64,000 nucleotides of DNA from Colletotrichum lupini (lineage: Eukaryota > Ascomycota > Sordariomycetes > Glomerellales > Glomerellaceae). Positions 1-9,791 of this stretch are shown here, piece by piece. The translations under genes and the position numbers were made by a program. The notes under the pieces are model-generated. The model saw only the letters and a program-made list of their open reading frames with translations. It was not told the origin of the DNA and did no database searches. The stretch's first letter is position 1. Each line of letters begins with the position of its first letter. The stretch spans positions 1,302,001-1,366,000 of the forward strand of contig NC_064677.1 in the NCBI RefSeq assembly GCF_023278565.1, given 5' to 3'.

Positions 1-105
1 GGCGTCGACTACAAGCGTCGCCACTGCCGCTGGCCGACACGTAATGTCTTTAAGGGAACTGGGGACTACAAGGATGAGAACAACTGGGAATGTGTGCCGA
101 TCTAA
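1..105 (+). CDS. 3' end of a secreted tannase/feruloyl-esterase-like protein (partial)
   Basis: Reading frame 1 is open from the first base and stops at TAA 103-105, giving the last 34 residues of a protein whose start lies outside the window. The tail contains HCRWP, then GTGDY and NWECVPI. A basic C-x-x-P segment followed by G-x-G-D and a final W/F-x-C is, as I recall it, how fungal tannase and feruloyl esterase B (alpha/beta hydrolase) chains end, the last Cys being in a disulfide. The family call rests on this short tail only and is tentative. That a coding sequence ends here is better supported, because the codons are clean and the 320 bp that follow carry no gene. Confidence 0.45.
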   Translation, partial: GVDYKRRHCRWPTRNVFKGTGDYKDENNWECVPI

Positions 106-428
106 CGAAAAGGTCTTCGTGGTGACAGGAACTGATCCAGTAAGTCAGCTTGTCGATACGTGTATTTACTAGATGGCAGTTACGTATGTTTGTGCGGATA
201 ATTAAAATATTATCTACGTATACAATATTCTTCTACCTCCCTAGAGCCTTTCCATCGTAGAAAGGGAACTCGGTAACTTTGAGTAGCAAATGACGCGGTG
301 ATACCCTGTGACACTTCAGTATGATGCATATTCTTTCAGATGAGTTCAAATTCGACAAGGTCTGTCAGCAAGAGGTGCAGTCATGAATATTCATAATTAT
401 TAGTACTAGGTGTATAATCATTCCGACG
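106..428. other. Convergent 3' intergenic spacer
   Basis: This is the short AT-rich gap between the partial plus-strand gene and the minus-strand ceramide glucosyltransferase, so both transcripts end here. I see no gene, repeat or structured element in it. Confidence 0.5.
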
Positions 429-2080
429 TTAATCCAAACGGTCCTTGCTTCTAGACCTTTGGCTAGCCTCTTGAGACGGGGCTAATGACTGGGAGCCGAC
501 TTCGACAACGCTCATGTCCGACCGAACGTTGAAGGTTCGGCCTCTCCAGTTCACCGTAGAGCCGCAGAAAACAGCCCAAACCCAAATGGGAAGGGCCAGA
601 AACTCTCTTCCGAGCCACGCGGGCAGCCATTCCAAGAAGGACCTCGGAGGTGCTCCACCAGGTGTCGCGGTGCCCCTGGCAAACTTTGGCGTGTTCTCGT
701 CCACTTCAACAGTGTACCCAGCATGGAGGCGGTTGTATGTGAACCAATCACACGCCATCCAGATAGTTGTGAAAGCCGTCCAGTAGAGGCCAAAGGCGCC
801 CCAAGTCTGCGATGTTCCAAAGGTGCTGTGGAACCAGGGGAGAGTGGTAACAGCGAAAGCAAAGTAGCCGCAACAAGTCAGGCTCTCAACACCAGGCTCG
901 ACCAAAGTGGCGGCGAGAACGGTCCACTTGCGCGCACGAAGCCATCGAGCGCGGCGGGCAAAGTATGCGTGTACGGACATGCCGGCCATTGGTTGAACTG
1001 CAAGGTCGCCCATGACGAGTCCGTGGTTCTTCATGCCCGGCAGACTCGACTTCCACAATAGATCGCCAATCAGGTGATCCTCGCAGATATACTCGGAGAA
1101 GTAGTTGATGCCCTTAGGTAGATTCTTGTTGGGTAATATCGGGTTTTGGGCTGGGTCCGTTACGGTGTCCAGATGCGATTTGCGAAACATGTTGCTCTTG
1201 CCGACGGCGCAAGGGGCTACGCCAACGGTGTTGATCGCGCTGTAGAACTTGGCGTGACTTGTGGCCATGAACATCTCATCGAGTCGGCCTCCGCCTTGGC
1301 TCTTCGCATACTCGAGGAACGAAACACTTTGGCCTTTGCCGGTGATGTGTTGCGAGGAGCTAGAGTCGGGGGTTGAATATAGGAGCGTCTGCGTCTCTGC
1401 TGAAACGTCTCCTCGAGACACCGTATCGACGACGATTGGCAGAAGGTGTACAAACTTGTACGGCCTGACTTGTTTACCATCCGGCCCGTATCCCAACAGC
1501 TTGTCAACCATCCGACCAGCCACGCCCTTGGCAACCCAGATGTTGCAGTCCATGACCCAGATGATGTCTCCTTTGGCTTCTCGATATGCGCGACTGATGT
1601 TTCTGATCTTTGGGTTTGGGCCCAGGTTGTCGATGTGGCCATCAGTGCCATGCAGTAGCGGATCTTCCTCCTCAATCAAGACTCGAGCATCGAAACCAGG
1701 GAAATCCTGTACTATCTTCACTAAGACGGGGTACGCCGGATCGCTCTTTTCGGCCACGCAGAGGTGGATCGTCAGCTTGTCGCGCGGGTAGTCTTGTCTG
1801 AACGAGGATGCTATGCACTCATAGAGACCATGCTCAAGACCCTTGACAGGACGGATGATGGTGATGTGCGGTACATCTTCTTTGCTCAGAGAGGGGGAGA
1901 CGGCGGGTCGCAGGCGAGACGAGTACGAGAGGAAGCTGAAGAAGGTCAGTGGATGGTCCGCATCATCTAGAACTACACTCACATTCTGACGATACCAATG
2001 GATTGCACTGCATAGACAAATGTGCTCCATCCAGCACAAACGATCGCAATAGCTTGCGCCACGGATGACCAATCTGCCAT
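429..2080 (-). CDS. Ceramide glucosyltransferase (GT21)
   Basis: This enzyme transfers glucose from UDP-glucose to ceramide to make glucosylceramide in the Golgi/ER membrane. Exons on the minus strand are 2080-1983 and 1935-429. The 47-bp intron (GTGAGT...CAG) joins in frame, giving 534 aa. The chosen ATG at 2080 supplies an N-terminal membrane segment (residues about 5-33) that an unspliced frame would lack. GT21 features seen are the DCNIW segment near residue 162, GPNPKIRN near 138, the ICEDH segment carrying the third acidic motif, and RRARWLRARKW, which contains the (R/Q)xxRW signature. Hydrophobic stretches follow in the C-terminal third, as in the family. The tail is Ser/Arg rich. It is divergent to SEN2, with a 1.06-kb shared upstream region. 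Family assignment is firm; activity is inferred. Confidence 0.92.
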
Positions 2081-3143
2081 TATGGGATCGAGGCCGTTTT
2101 GCGCTGCGCGATGCGCGGAAAGGGGGGTCTGGGATCAAGGATAGCTGGTGCGCCCAAATACCATGAGAGGGAGGTAACCGCGGCAGAAAGGAAAGGAAAA
2201 TTCGTCACGAAGTCGCCGACAACATGGCAATGGTCAGACTCCCGAACCCTACCTACCCAGAAGCGAGGAAATTGGAAATTGGCCGTAAGCTTAGCGGAGA
2301 CGGGGCCGATAACCTTAAAAAAGTCGGTAGGACCGGAGACTGGGAGTCGCGCGGCATGGGATTTCGACGCGCCCCACCAAGCTCGAAGCTTGAAATTGTG
2401 ACCACCAGCCACATAAGGTACCTTGGGAGTAGTGACTGTGGCGGGAGCTCCGATGGAATCTGAGGCTTGAGCCAGACTGGATTAGGTAAGATTCATCATA
2501 TACCTGTGGGCTATCCCCACCCGAGTTATTCCGGCCGGAGGTGAAAGCCGAGCCTGGGCACGGACCAGTGGGTGAGCGAGCCTTGAAAGAGTCAGACGGC
2601 GGGGGCTTTGACGGAAGCGAGCGATGGATACGGCGGAGACCTTTTTCTACGCTGAAATTTTCTGCGAGCAACACCGTTTCCTTCCTTCACCATCCACACA
2701 CGTCTGCCGAACAGGATCGAGCTGCCTCGAAAAAGTGAGGTGATTTCCGGCTTGCATGGCCCAATTGACGGGTGATCTGTCGGCTGGACGGGTGGAAAAT
2801 TCCTCAATCAAGTAAGTTGCTACAACGTTCTCTCAACCTCTTCTTCCCTTGGTCCATGAGGTGGTTGCCGCGGTTGGCCCAGCCCTGCTTGATCGTCGCG
2901 ATGAATCTATCGCGCGGTTGAAAAAGGTTACCTTGGCTGCCCCTCCACCTGGATGTTTGCTATGATGACACCTATTACCCATTGTGCGAAGAGTGCGTCT
3001 TCATTGAACCTCTGTGCCGCGAAACAATATAGACTACAACGGTATCTGATGCAAACTTTGGACACAATTCTTTCTGTTCAAGCACTGAGCCATGGACAAT
3101 AAGCTAACCAGTGCCCAAAAGACAGACATGAGTTGCTGGCACA
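2081..3143. promoter_or_regulatory. Bidirectional upstream region of the glucosyltransferase and SEN2
   Basis: The two genes are transcribed away from this 1.06-kb region. The only distinct element I can support is a short upstream reading frame at its SEN2 end, listed separately. Open frames here are short and overlap on both strands, which suggests they are chance frames. Confidence 0.45.
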
Positions 3144-3157
3144 ATGTCGCAAACTAA
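3128..3157 (+). promoter_or_regulatory. Upstream ORF overlapping the SEN2 start
   Basis: An ATG at 3128 opens a nine-codon frame (MSCWHNVAN) that ends at TAA 3155-3157, so it overlaps the SEN2 start at 3144 in another frame. If the mRNA begins upstream of 3128, scanning ribosomes would meet this ATG first, which would lower SEN2 translation. A leader intron or a later transcription start would remove it; the transcript end is not visible from sequence. Confidence 0.4.
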
Positions 3158-5339
3158 AATTACGGCTTCACAGCCGGCGCAAGCTACGATGCCTGCCCAG
3201 AGCTCCTCGAAGTCTCCCACGACGTCGCGGCCGCGAGGCCCTCCGTTGCACAAGATTTACGAGTTGCCTGCTCCCATACGGACATTTCCGCTTCCTAGCT
3301 TTTATCCGAATAATCCAATTTCTCTATTCCATGTCCTTTTCGCATGGACGAAACAAGCCTTGTTCCCACCGCCTGCTGAACCGTCCACTGTGCACGAGGG
3401 TCTCTGGTCCCCAGAATCCAAATCTGTCAACATCATCGACGAAAAGTCCATGCGCGCGCTGTGGGAACAAGGGTTCTACGGCAAGGGCAACTTAAGTCGA
3501 AGTGAGCCCAACTGGTTGAAGCGCGAGCATGTCAGGCGAGGCCTGGTGCCAGGTCAGGTCAGCGAGCTGGTAACAGCCAACAGACGTGAAGAGCGAAGGC
3601 AGATGAAGTGGGAGAGAGCCAAGACAGAGCAAGAAGCCATCAGACAATTACGACTCCAGGAAGCCCAGTTGGCGACTCAGGTGTCAGGAGATGGCGTAGT
3701 CAACTCTGCCGCCCTGGTCACAGGGGCTGACGCCATCCTTGATGCCACGAACAATGATGATCCTGAGCGAGAAGCCTCGATAGACGCGGATACACTGCCT
3801 GAGCCACTTGTTCCCCTTAAATCAGCGCTTGCCGCCCAATCCAATCACCTGCAAGCCACCGGTGTCGATACGATAACAGTGGCGCCCGTCACTGAGCCCG
3901 AGGCTATCGGCCAAATTTTTACCAAACCCTCGACCTTCCAAGGGGCATCTACAGCTATCGAGCCAGCCAAGATTGTCAAGCCTAGTGACTTCCTTCATTC
4001 GGCCCAAGATCTTGAGGCTGTCGACGAATCCGAAAAGGCCCTGCCGGTGGATCAAGTGCCTTTGACGCCTCTTCCTGTCGCATGGAATGCTCCCGTTGGC
4101 CCATTACAACTGCTGTGCCTTCCCAACTCGCATAGTCTGTCTGCGACAGCAAACTCAACTGAGATTGAGACGTTGAATGGTGGTGCTCGGCAAGTCAACG
4201 GCATCTCAACTATATCAGCAAATGCCTCGCCGGTTGGGCCCCTGGAGCTTTTATCTCTCCCCAACGCCGAGCCTATTACCAACGGAACGATGAATGGCGA
4301 CCACGCCACGATGACGAACATTGATGAGAGCCCCGTTACCGACACTACTCCCTCCGAAACACCAAAGCTGTCGACAATCCATGAAGACGTGGGCGTGAAC
4401 GGCCATCTGATCAACGACTTGATAACGAATAACAATGGTGACAAGATGCTTCATCAAAATGGTTTGAACGGGGTGGCAAAATCCGCTGTCAGCTCTACCG
4501 AGATCCCATCAACACCCAAGTCGGCCAAACGTCGCAAGAGCGTTCGCTTCTCGCCCAAGGTTGAGTCGGCCACATATCAGCTGTCCGACCCGCCTAGCCC
4601 CAGACTCGCTCTTTTCAACGGAAACAATGGAAAGGCGACACCGCCTATCCATGGCACGCCATTGGGCCCTAGCGTCTTGGAGACAGATTCGGAAGAGGCG
4701 ACTAGATCTGATGATGTCAAGAAACTTGAGAAGCTAGACGATGTCCCTGCGGAGCCAGTCGAGGTCGTGAACAAGGAACACCTCCAGCTCACATCCGAGG
4801 AAGCATTCTTCCTGGCTTTCGGCATGGGTGCTCTACGAGTTATCGACCCTACCACCAAGACTCCGATCCCAACTCCTGAGCTGTTCAATCTCTTTAGACA
4901 ATACTCCTACTTCCCTCGTCGCCCTACAGAGGAGCTCCAGCCGGATGATGGATTTCTTGTAAATTACGCCGTGTACCATCACTTTCGCTCCTTGGGATGG
5001 GTTCCCAGAGCAGGTATCAAGTTTGGCGTCGACTGGATGCTGTACGCCAAAGGACCCGTGTTTGATCACGCAGAGTTCGGCGCCATCCTCCTGCCATCCT
5101 ATTCCCACCAATGGTGGAAGGACAGTGACCGCAAGATCCCGCGTAAGACCTGGCACTGGCTTCACGGGATCGTCCGTGTCCTCTCCCACGTCCAGAAGAG
5201 CTTGGTTTTGGTCTACGTCGACATTCCACCGCCTCCTCAATTGGAAGAGGCGATGCAGAAGGGGCCGGCCGAGGTCTTTAAGTTGTACAAGATTCGCGAA
5301 GTTATGGTTAAGCGGTGGTCAAGCAACCGCAACAGATGA
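3144..5339 (+). CDS. SEN2: tRNA-splicing endonuclease subunit Sen2
   Basis: Sen2 is the catalytic subunit that cuts the 5' splice site of intron-containing pre-tRNAs in the SEN heterotetramer. This single-exon frame gives 731 aa. The N-terminal part has the Sen2 block LFHVLFAWTKQ and the WEQGFYGKGNLSRSEP motif. A long low-complexity insert of about 400 residues follows. The C-terminal nuclease domain begins near TSEEAFFLAFGMGAL. The catalytic triad can be placed at Tyr634 (MLYAKGP), His642 (FDHAEF) and Lys685 (VQKSLVLV), with the family's Tyr-to-His spacing of eight. The protein is longer than yeast Sen2 because of the middle insert. The insert contains a basic KRRKSVRFSPK patch that could be a nuclear signal or an RVxF-like phosphatase-1 site (KSVRF); that reading is inference. 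Confidence 0.93.
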   Translation: MSQTKITASQPAQATMPAQSSSKSPTTSRPRGPPLHKIYELPAPIRTFPLPSFYPNNPISLFHVLFAWTKQALFPPPAEPSTVHEGLWSPESKSVNIIDEKSMRALWEQGFYGKGNLSRSEPNWLKREHVRRGLVPGQVSELVTANRREERRQMKWERAKTEQEAIRQLRLQEAQLATQVSGDGVVNSAALVTGADAILDATNNDDPEREASIDADTLPEPLVPLKSALAAQSNHLQATGVDTITVAPVTEPEAIGQIFTKPSTFQGASTAIEPAKIVKPSDFLHSAQDLEAVDESEKALPVDQVPLTPLPVAWNAPVGPLQLLCLPNSHSLSATANSTEIETLNGGARQVNGISTISANASPVGPLELLSLPNAEPITNGTMNGDHATMTNIDESPVTDTTPSETPKLSTIHEDVGVNGHLINDLITNNNGDKMLHQNGLNGVAKSAVSSTEIPSTPKSAKRRKSVRFSPKVESATYQLSDPPSPRLALFNGNNGKATPPIHGTPLGPSVLETDSEEATRSDDVKKLEKLDDVPAEPVEVVNKEHLQLTSEEAFFLAFGMGALRVIDPTTKTPIPTPELFNLFRQYSYFPRRPTEELQPDDGFLVNYAVYHHFRSLGWVPRAGIKFGVDWMLYAKGPVFDHAEFGAILLPSYSHQWWKDSDRKIPRKTWHWLHGIVRVLSHVQKSLVLVYVDIPPPPQLEEAMQKGPAEVFKLYKIREVMVKRWSSNRNR

Positions 5340-7017
5340 TTTCCCGCATTTCATATTCACGATCTGGGCGGGCGTTGGGAAAAGGCATGGAAAAGTTTGG
5401 AGGCGAATGATACAAGCCTGGTCTTGGGCATGGTTTGGCGGTGCTGACCATGCATGGGGATCCATGGTTTACACGAATATTGGGGAGTGTCTATGCTGGC
5501 ATAAGCATTGTTCACTTTGTATGAATAAAACGGAAGACTCGGACTACGGCATATTCGGCGACAGCATGCCATTGCCTTTCTTGCTACAGTAGAATACCCC
5601 ACCATGAATGTAAGATGATGATGAGGCAATCTATCCTGTCAATTCACAATCGTCTCGGTTCACGAGCATGCAGGTTTACCTGGCGTTTGCATTTTTCTCC
5701 TTTTCCTCACGAGTCACGTCTTCGGCCTCCCGCGGGTTAAACGGAGGTGCTTTCGCCGCCCCCCGGCCCCGGAGTCAACGTCTGTTCTCGGGTTGTCCAA
5801 GCCTTTACCAAGCATACCCAAGCCAATTCTTTCCTCCCCTTCATCACAGAGCCCCCCTTCACAAGTTGACACCGCACCATGACCACTCAAGCTTTGCATC
5901 ATGGCACCAGGTGGCCAAGACTCGGGTCCTCGTGTCCTATTCGGACGAACTGCGACGGTCAATTTTATTCCAGGGACCGAGCCAACCCCACACCGCGCAT
6001 ATGGATTGGGAATGGTGGTGTTTTCCCCGACCTCGCCCCGAAAACCCCGCGATCTATCTGAATCCTTCTAGAGATCTAACTGGGCTAGGTGCCGTCCGCT
6101 CGCCCGGCGTGCAGGAGGGTAGCTGAGGCTAATGCCGGCGACAGGAAATGGAGTGGTGTGGTGTTCAATACCTGCAGCAGATGACGTGAGTAGCATCTCT
6201 GCTCAATTCAATTTCCTGCCAATCCCAACCCTAGCACAAGAGAAAGAAAAAAGATGAAGCGACGGGAAAGCTAAGGAGCCACGGGAGCTTTAGTCTGCTC
6301 AAAGAGCTAATTTGTCTCGGAGAATCGTTGCATTCCTCCACCAGTTCCGAACGTGGCTAAGCTTTTGGGGGAGTCGGGGGGGCCAGGGGGGAAAAGGCAA
6401 GAGGGGTAATCTACTAAACTTTGTCTTCATCCCATTGACGGAAGAAAATTCCCAAGCTACGGCTACTACACCATCGCGAGTGGGGGACAGCCAAGTATCC
6501 CAGCATCATCCCAGACCTGCCAGGGGTGTGGAGTAAAGTAGGTACAGGCCGTTTCCATTTGCCTTTCGCCGGATTCTACGGTGTAATACCCTAAGCTTTT
6601 GTTGCTCGATCTAATTTTCCCTGCAGGACTTTGGAGATTCGGGTTCGTTCTACCAAGCGAGGGGAGAAAGAAGCTGGGTTCCTGGCCCAGGGAGGTGCGG
6701 CTGTCTGCTCGGGGTTGCATCAAGGATTCGAGAGCTTTTCCTTGGCTGCACCGGCGTTCGACCAGGGACGGCGTGGCAAGGTTCAGGTGGTAAACGAAGC
6801 TGTCGGTATACTCGTAAAGGGTAAAGGGGGACCTGAGATGGTTCTCGTATATGAAGAGGATGGGCGTCCGGTGCGACGAAGGACGTCTGTCTCTGGAGTT
6901 GCTCCTACTTCCTCAGCTTCGTCTTCAGCTTCACAGTCATTACCACGCAGCACCCAGCAAGCAGCAGCACCTTCTGAAGAAGACTCGAACCAGACAACCA
7001 CCACAGAAGACTCTACG
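5340..7017. other. Intergenic region upstream of the rhamnogalacturonan acetylesterase
   Basis: This 1.7-kb stretch holds no gene I can support. Frames of 60-152 codons exist on both strands, but none has family motifs, splice continuity or a convincing start. The 3' half is the likely promoter and leader of the next gene. A frame that runs into that gene from upstream has no Met before 6838, and would put the signal peptide inside the protein. Confidence 0.4.
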
Positions 7018-7857
7018 ATGAAGCCTCAAGCCCTCCTCTCCGCCGCGGCCTTCCTCCCGGCCTTCGTCTCGGCTGCCCCGTCAGCGGACAAGAGAGCCGC
7101 AAAGCCTCCCGCGTTCTTCCTCGCCGGTGACTCGACTACCGCGGTGCAGTCTACTGGTGGTGGCGGTTGGGGCAATGGCTTCCTCAGCTTCCTGAAGAAG
7201 CCGGCGTTCGGCACAAACTACGGCCGCAACGGACGTACTACGGTCGACTATGTCAGCCAGGGACACTGGGCTACCGTCAAGGACGCAGTCAAGTCCAACA
7301 CGGCCAACTTTGATGTCTATGTGACGATTCAGGTGAGTCTTATACTGCCTCATCCTTACCATCACCTTCTCGGACCTGCTAACACGGCTATCAAATAGTT
7401 CGGCCACAACGATCAAAAGCCCGAAAAGAACATCTCCCTCGACCAGTACCAGACAAACCTCGGCAACCTCGCCAAGGAAATCAAGGCCCTCGGCGCGACG
7501 CCCATCCTCGTCACCCCTCTCACGCGCCGCAGCTTCAACTCGGCGGGCGTCGTGACCAACAACCTCTCCAACGAGCGCGAGCGCACCATCGCCGCGGCGA
7601 CGGAGACCAAGACTACCTACATTGACCTCAACCTCAACAGCCGCAAGTACGTCCAGGCCATCGGCGAGACAAAGGCCCACTCGTACAACCTCGTCGAGAG
7701 CGACAACACGCACCTCAACGCCGAGGGCAGCGTCGTGTTTGGACGGTTGGTGGCGGACCTTGTGCTGCAGAAGAACAAGGGGCTCGAGCAGTGGTTCACG
7801 CCCAACAATACGTTGAGCGATGAGATTTGGAAGGCGATTAACAGCTCCACTGTCTAA
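7018..7857 (+). CDS. Secreted rhamnogalacturonan acetylesterase (CE12, SGNH fold)
   Basis: This enzyme removes acetyl groups from the rhamnogalacturonan backbone of pectin outside the cell. Exons are 7018-7332 and 7399-7857, joined at phase 0 across a 66-bp intron (GTGAGT...TAG), giving 257 aa. The start at 7018 places a signal peptide (MKPQALLSAAAFLPAFVSAA) at the N-terminus. All four SGNH blocks are visible: GDSTT with Ser39, the GRNGRTT block near residue 60, FGHND at residues 106-110, and DNTH with Asp207 and His210. Length matches fungal CE12 enzymes. Together with the tannase/feruloyl-esterase-like tail at the window start it points to a plant-cell-wall-degrading lifestyle. Confidence 0.93.
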
Positions 7858-8848
7858 AAGGGGCTTCTGGGGAAAGGCCTGTACTTTCGTATTTTTCGTA
7901 TTCAACTGGATGTTGATAATATCTATTGAAATTGCCTCATAACCTTGCTTCGTTGTCAATGATTGTTGTGGTGTAAATTTCCTAAAAATGTGAGATTTGA
8001 ACTTTGCGGCGGGCAGAATGTTACACATGCTTTGATGGGTGTCTAGGAGCCCTCATTCTTACTCGTCACTTTTCTTCAAGTCTAGAAAGTCAGTCCTGTG
8101 GATCCAGTGCAGGGGCCGAATGTGACAGTCCATAAGTCAAGCGAACTCCCTAGCATGATCTTTTACTAAATGTGAGCAGGAGGAAGCTGACCTTCCCTTC
8201 TTGAACTTTTGAACAACTTGAGAAACTTTCACGAAATAAGACCGTCTTACGAAGACAATTATGATAAGTGACGATGCCTATTTTGAGAAACCCAAAAAGC
8301 ATTGGGCCAACGCGATCGAATTTCGCGTCGCAAGTTTAGTCGGGAAATCTTCGTCAGCCTCAAATCAGATTCCCCAGTGTATCCCGTCGGCTTATAGAAC
8401 AGCAGTAATACGTGTGTAAGTTGGAAACGACCTTGCTGAATAGCCAACATCTGGCATGTACCAACTGGCACCGCATTGTTAGTAATGCCGAGAGAAATTT
8501 TGAGTATCCTGTCTCTATCCCCGCTACTCATGCCGTCATGATTCTCTGCTATTTTCTCTCAGAGTCGCTCTTCAGATGGTCCGTGGCTGGACGGAGGATG
8601 ATAAGATTGTGGTGCGAGCAACCTAGAGTCATTATTTCTGCATATGAGATTCATGCGAAAGGGCTAAGCTGCGCCGCTCGAGGTTCCAAGGTGCTGCCGG
8701 CGCCAATAATGGTCACGAGGGATGGCTCCGCGTGGGTCAATCGGACTATGCACGGCATGTGATATCTGGCTATTTCTGGATGCTAAAGCTGGGGCAAAGG
8801 CTATGAACATAGGATTCAGTTGCGATTGAGCTCAGGCTTGTCAGAGAC
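7858..8848. other. Gene-free stretch before the solo LTR
   Basis: I see only short chance frames and no RNA gene or repeat besides the LTR that follows. The proximal 100 bp after the acetylesterase stop is AT-rich and probably holds its polyadenylation site. Confidence 0.4.
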
Positions 8849-9051
8849 TGTCGGATTGGAAGTCCAATTCGACCGCGGCATACGGCCGACTGCGCAGGGG
8901 CCAATTGGGGGCCCTATTTACGATTATCGTAGCCAGCCCAACCTACGGTTGGAACCTCCTTTTTACATACTACGCAGATATTCATATAGTTCAATTGATC
9001 TCTTCGTCAACTACGGTTCGAACCAACTACCCTGTAATAGGGATACCAACA
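8849..9051. mobile_element. Solo LTR of an LTR retrotransposon, intact copy
   Basis: A 203-bp element begins TGTCGG and ends CCAACA, so its ends form the short TG...CA inverted repeat of an LTR (TGTCGG versus TGTTGG). It is flanked by an exact 5-bp target duplication, GAGAC, at 8844-8848 and 9052-9056. A related copy lies at 30248-30463 and its first 53 bases are identical. There is no coding region or primer-binding site beside it, so it is a solo LTR left after LTR-LTR recombination. C and G content is preserved, with no sign of RIP in this copy. Confidence 0.82.
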
Positions 9052-9056
9052 GAGAC

Positions 9057-9791
9057 CTTTGTTGAAAGCGTAAGGCACATTCTGTGCCGAAGAAGCAATC
9101 TTGTCCATCTGGATCACAGGCAGCAGAAATTCAAATCAATATTAGGTTGCGATGGAACATGGAATGGCATATTTCAATGGAAAGTTGGAGGTTGAGATGG
9201 AAAAGATTAGATAAGATGGAAGACTGGTGGAAGACTTGCAGAATACGTACACAGTAAAATGCATGTGAAGAAGTTGCCCCTCAGTCAGGGTACAGTGCGG
9301 CATACAGTGACCAAGCTCCCCCGCCTTCCCCAGAAAAAGATGCCATCCGACCGAGGTTCGTCCCCTCGTTTCGGCCCCTTCCTGGCCTGCTGCTGCTGCC
9401 GCTGCTCCCCTAAACTCTGAGGTGGGAGCTTCCGTCCCGCCGTCAACGGAGGGTCGAGACCGCAGCTTACCCTTAGGGCAGTGACGAAGTGGGATTGGAC
9501 CGGCCAGCCTCCCCCCTTTAATCGGATCATTGTCCGCTCATCCAGTCTTTACTGTGCACTCGGAAAGTCGTACTTACATATTCTCTTACCTTATAGGGCC
9601 CCTCCCTCGGCTCTTGCGATACAACCAAGGTCGCGACGTCCCACCGAGCTGACCAACTCCAGCTGCGCGTCTCTTGCTGTTCTTCTCGTCGCGCAGCTTC
9701 CCAGTAGCTGCCACGACCTCCGTATTCTGTGTTTCTTGGTTCACAGAATACCCTCACTCGACAACGCTGCATTCCTCGCAAGACTTCGACC
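9057..9791. other. Upstream region of the dioxygenase gene
   Basis: This stretch of about 735 bp between the solo LTR duplication and the next start codon is presumed promoter and 5' leader. Its second half is rich in pyrimidine tracts, which are common just upstream of fungal genes. An in-frame ATG at 9729 would add 21 residues ahead of the mitochondrial-type leader and is judged less likely than 9792. Confidence 0.4.

Noticed and set aside
6838..7017. N-terminal extension of the acetylesterase from the upstream Met
   Set aside because: It would bury the signal peptide that starts at 7018, and the extension is low-complexity Ser/Thr/Gln.
9030..9045. GGTTCGAACC as a tRNA B-box
   Set aside because: It is a palindrome inside the solo LTR and no other tRNA part is near.
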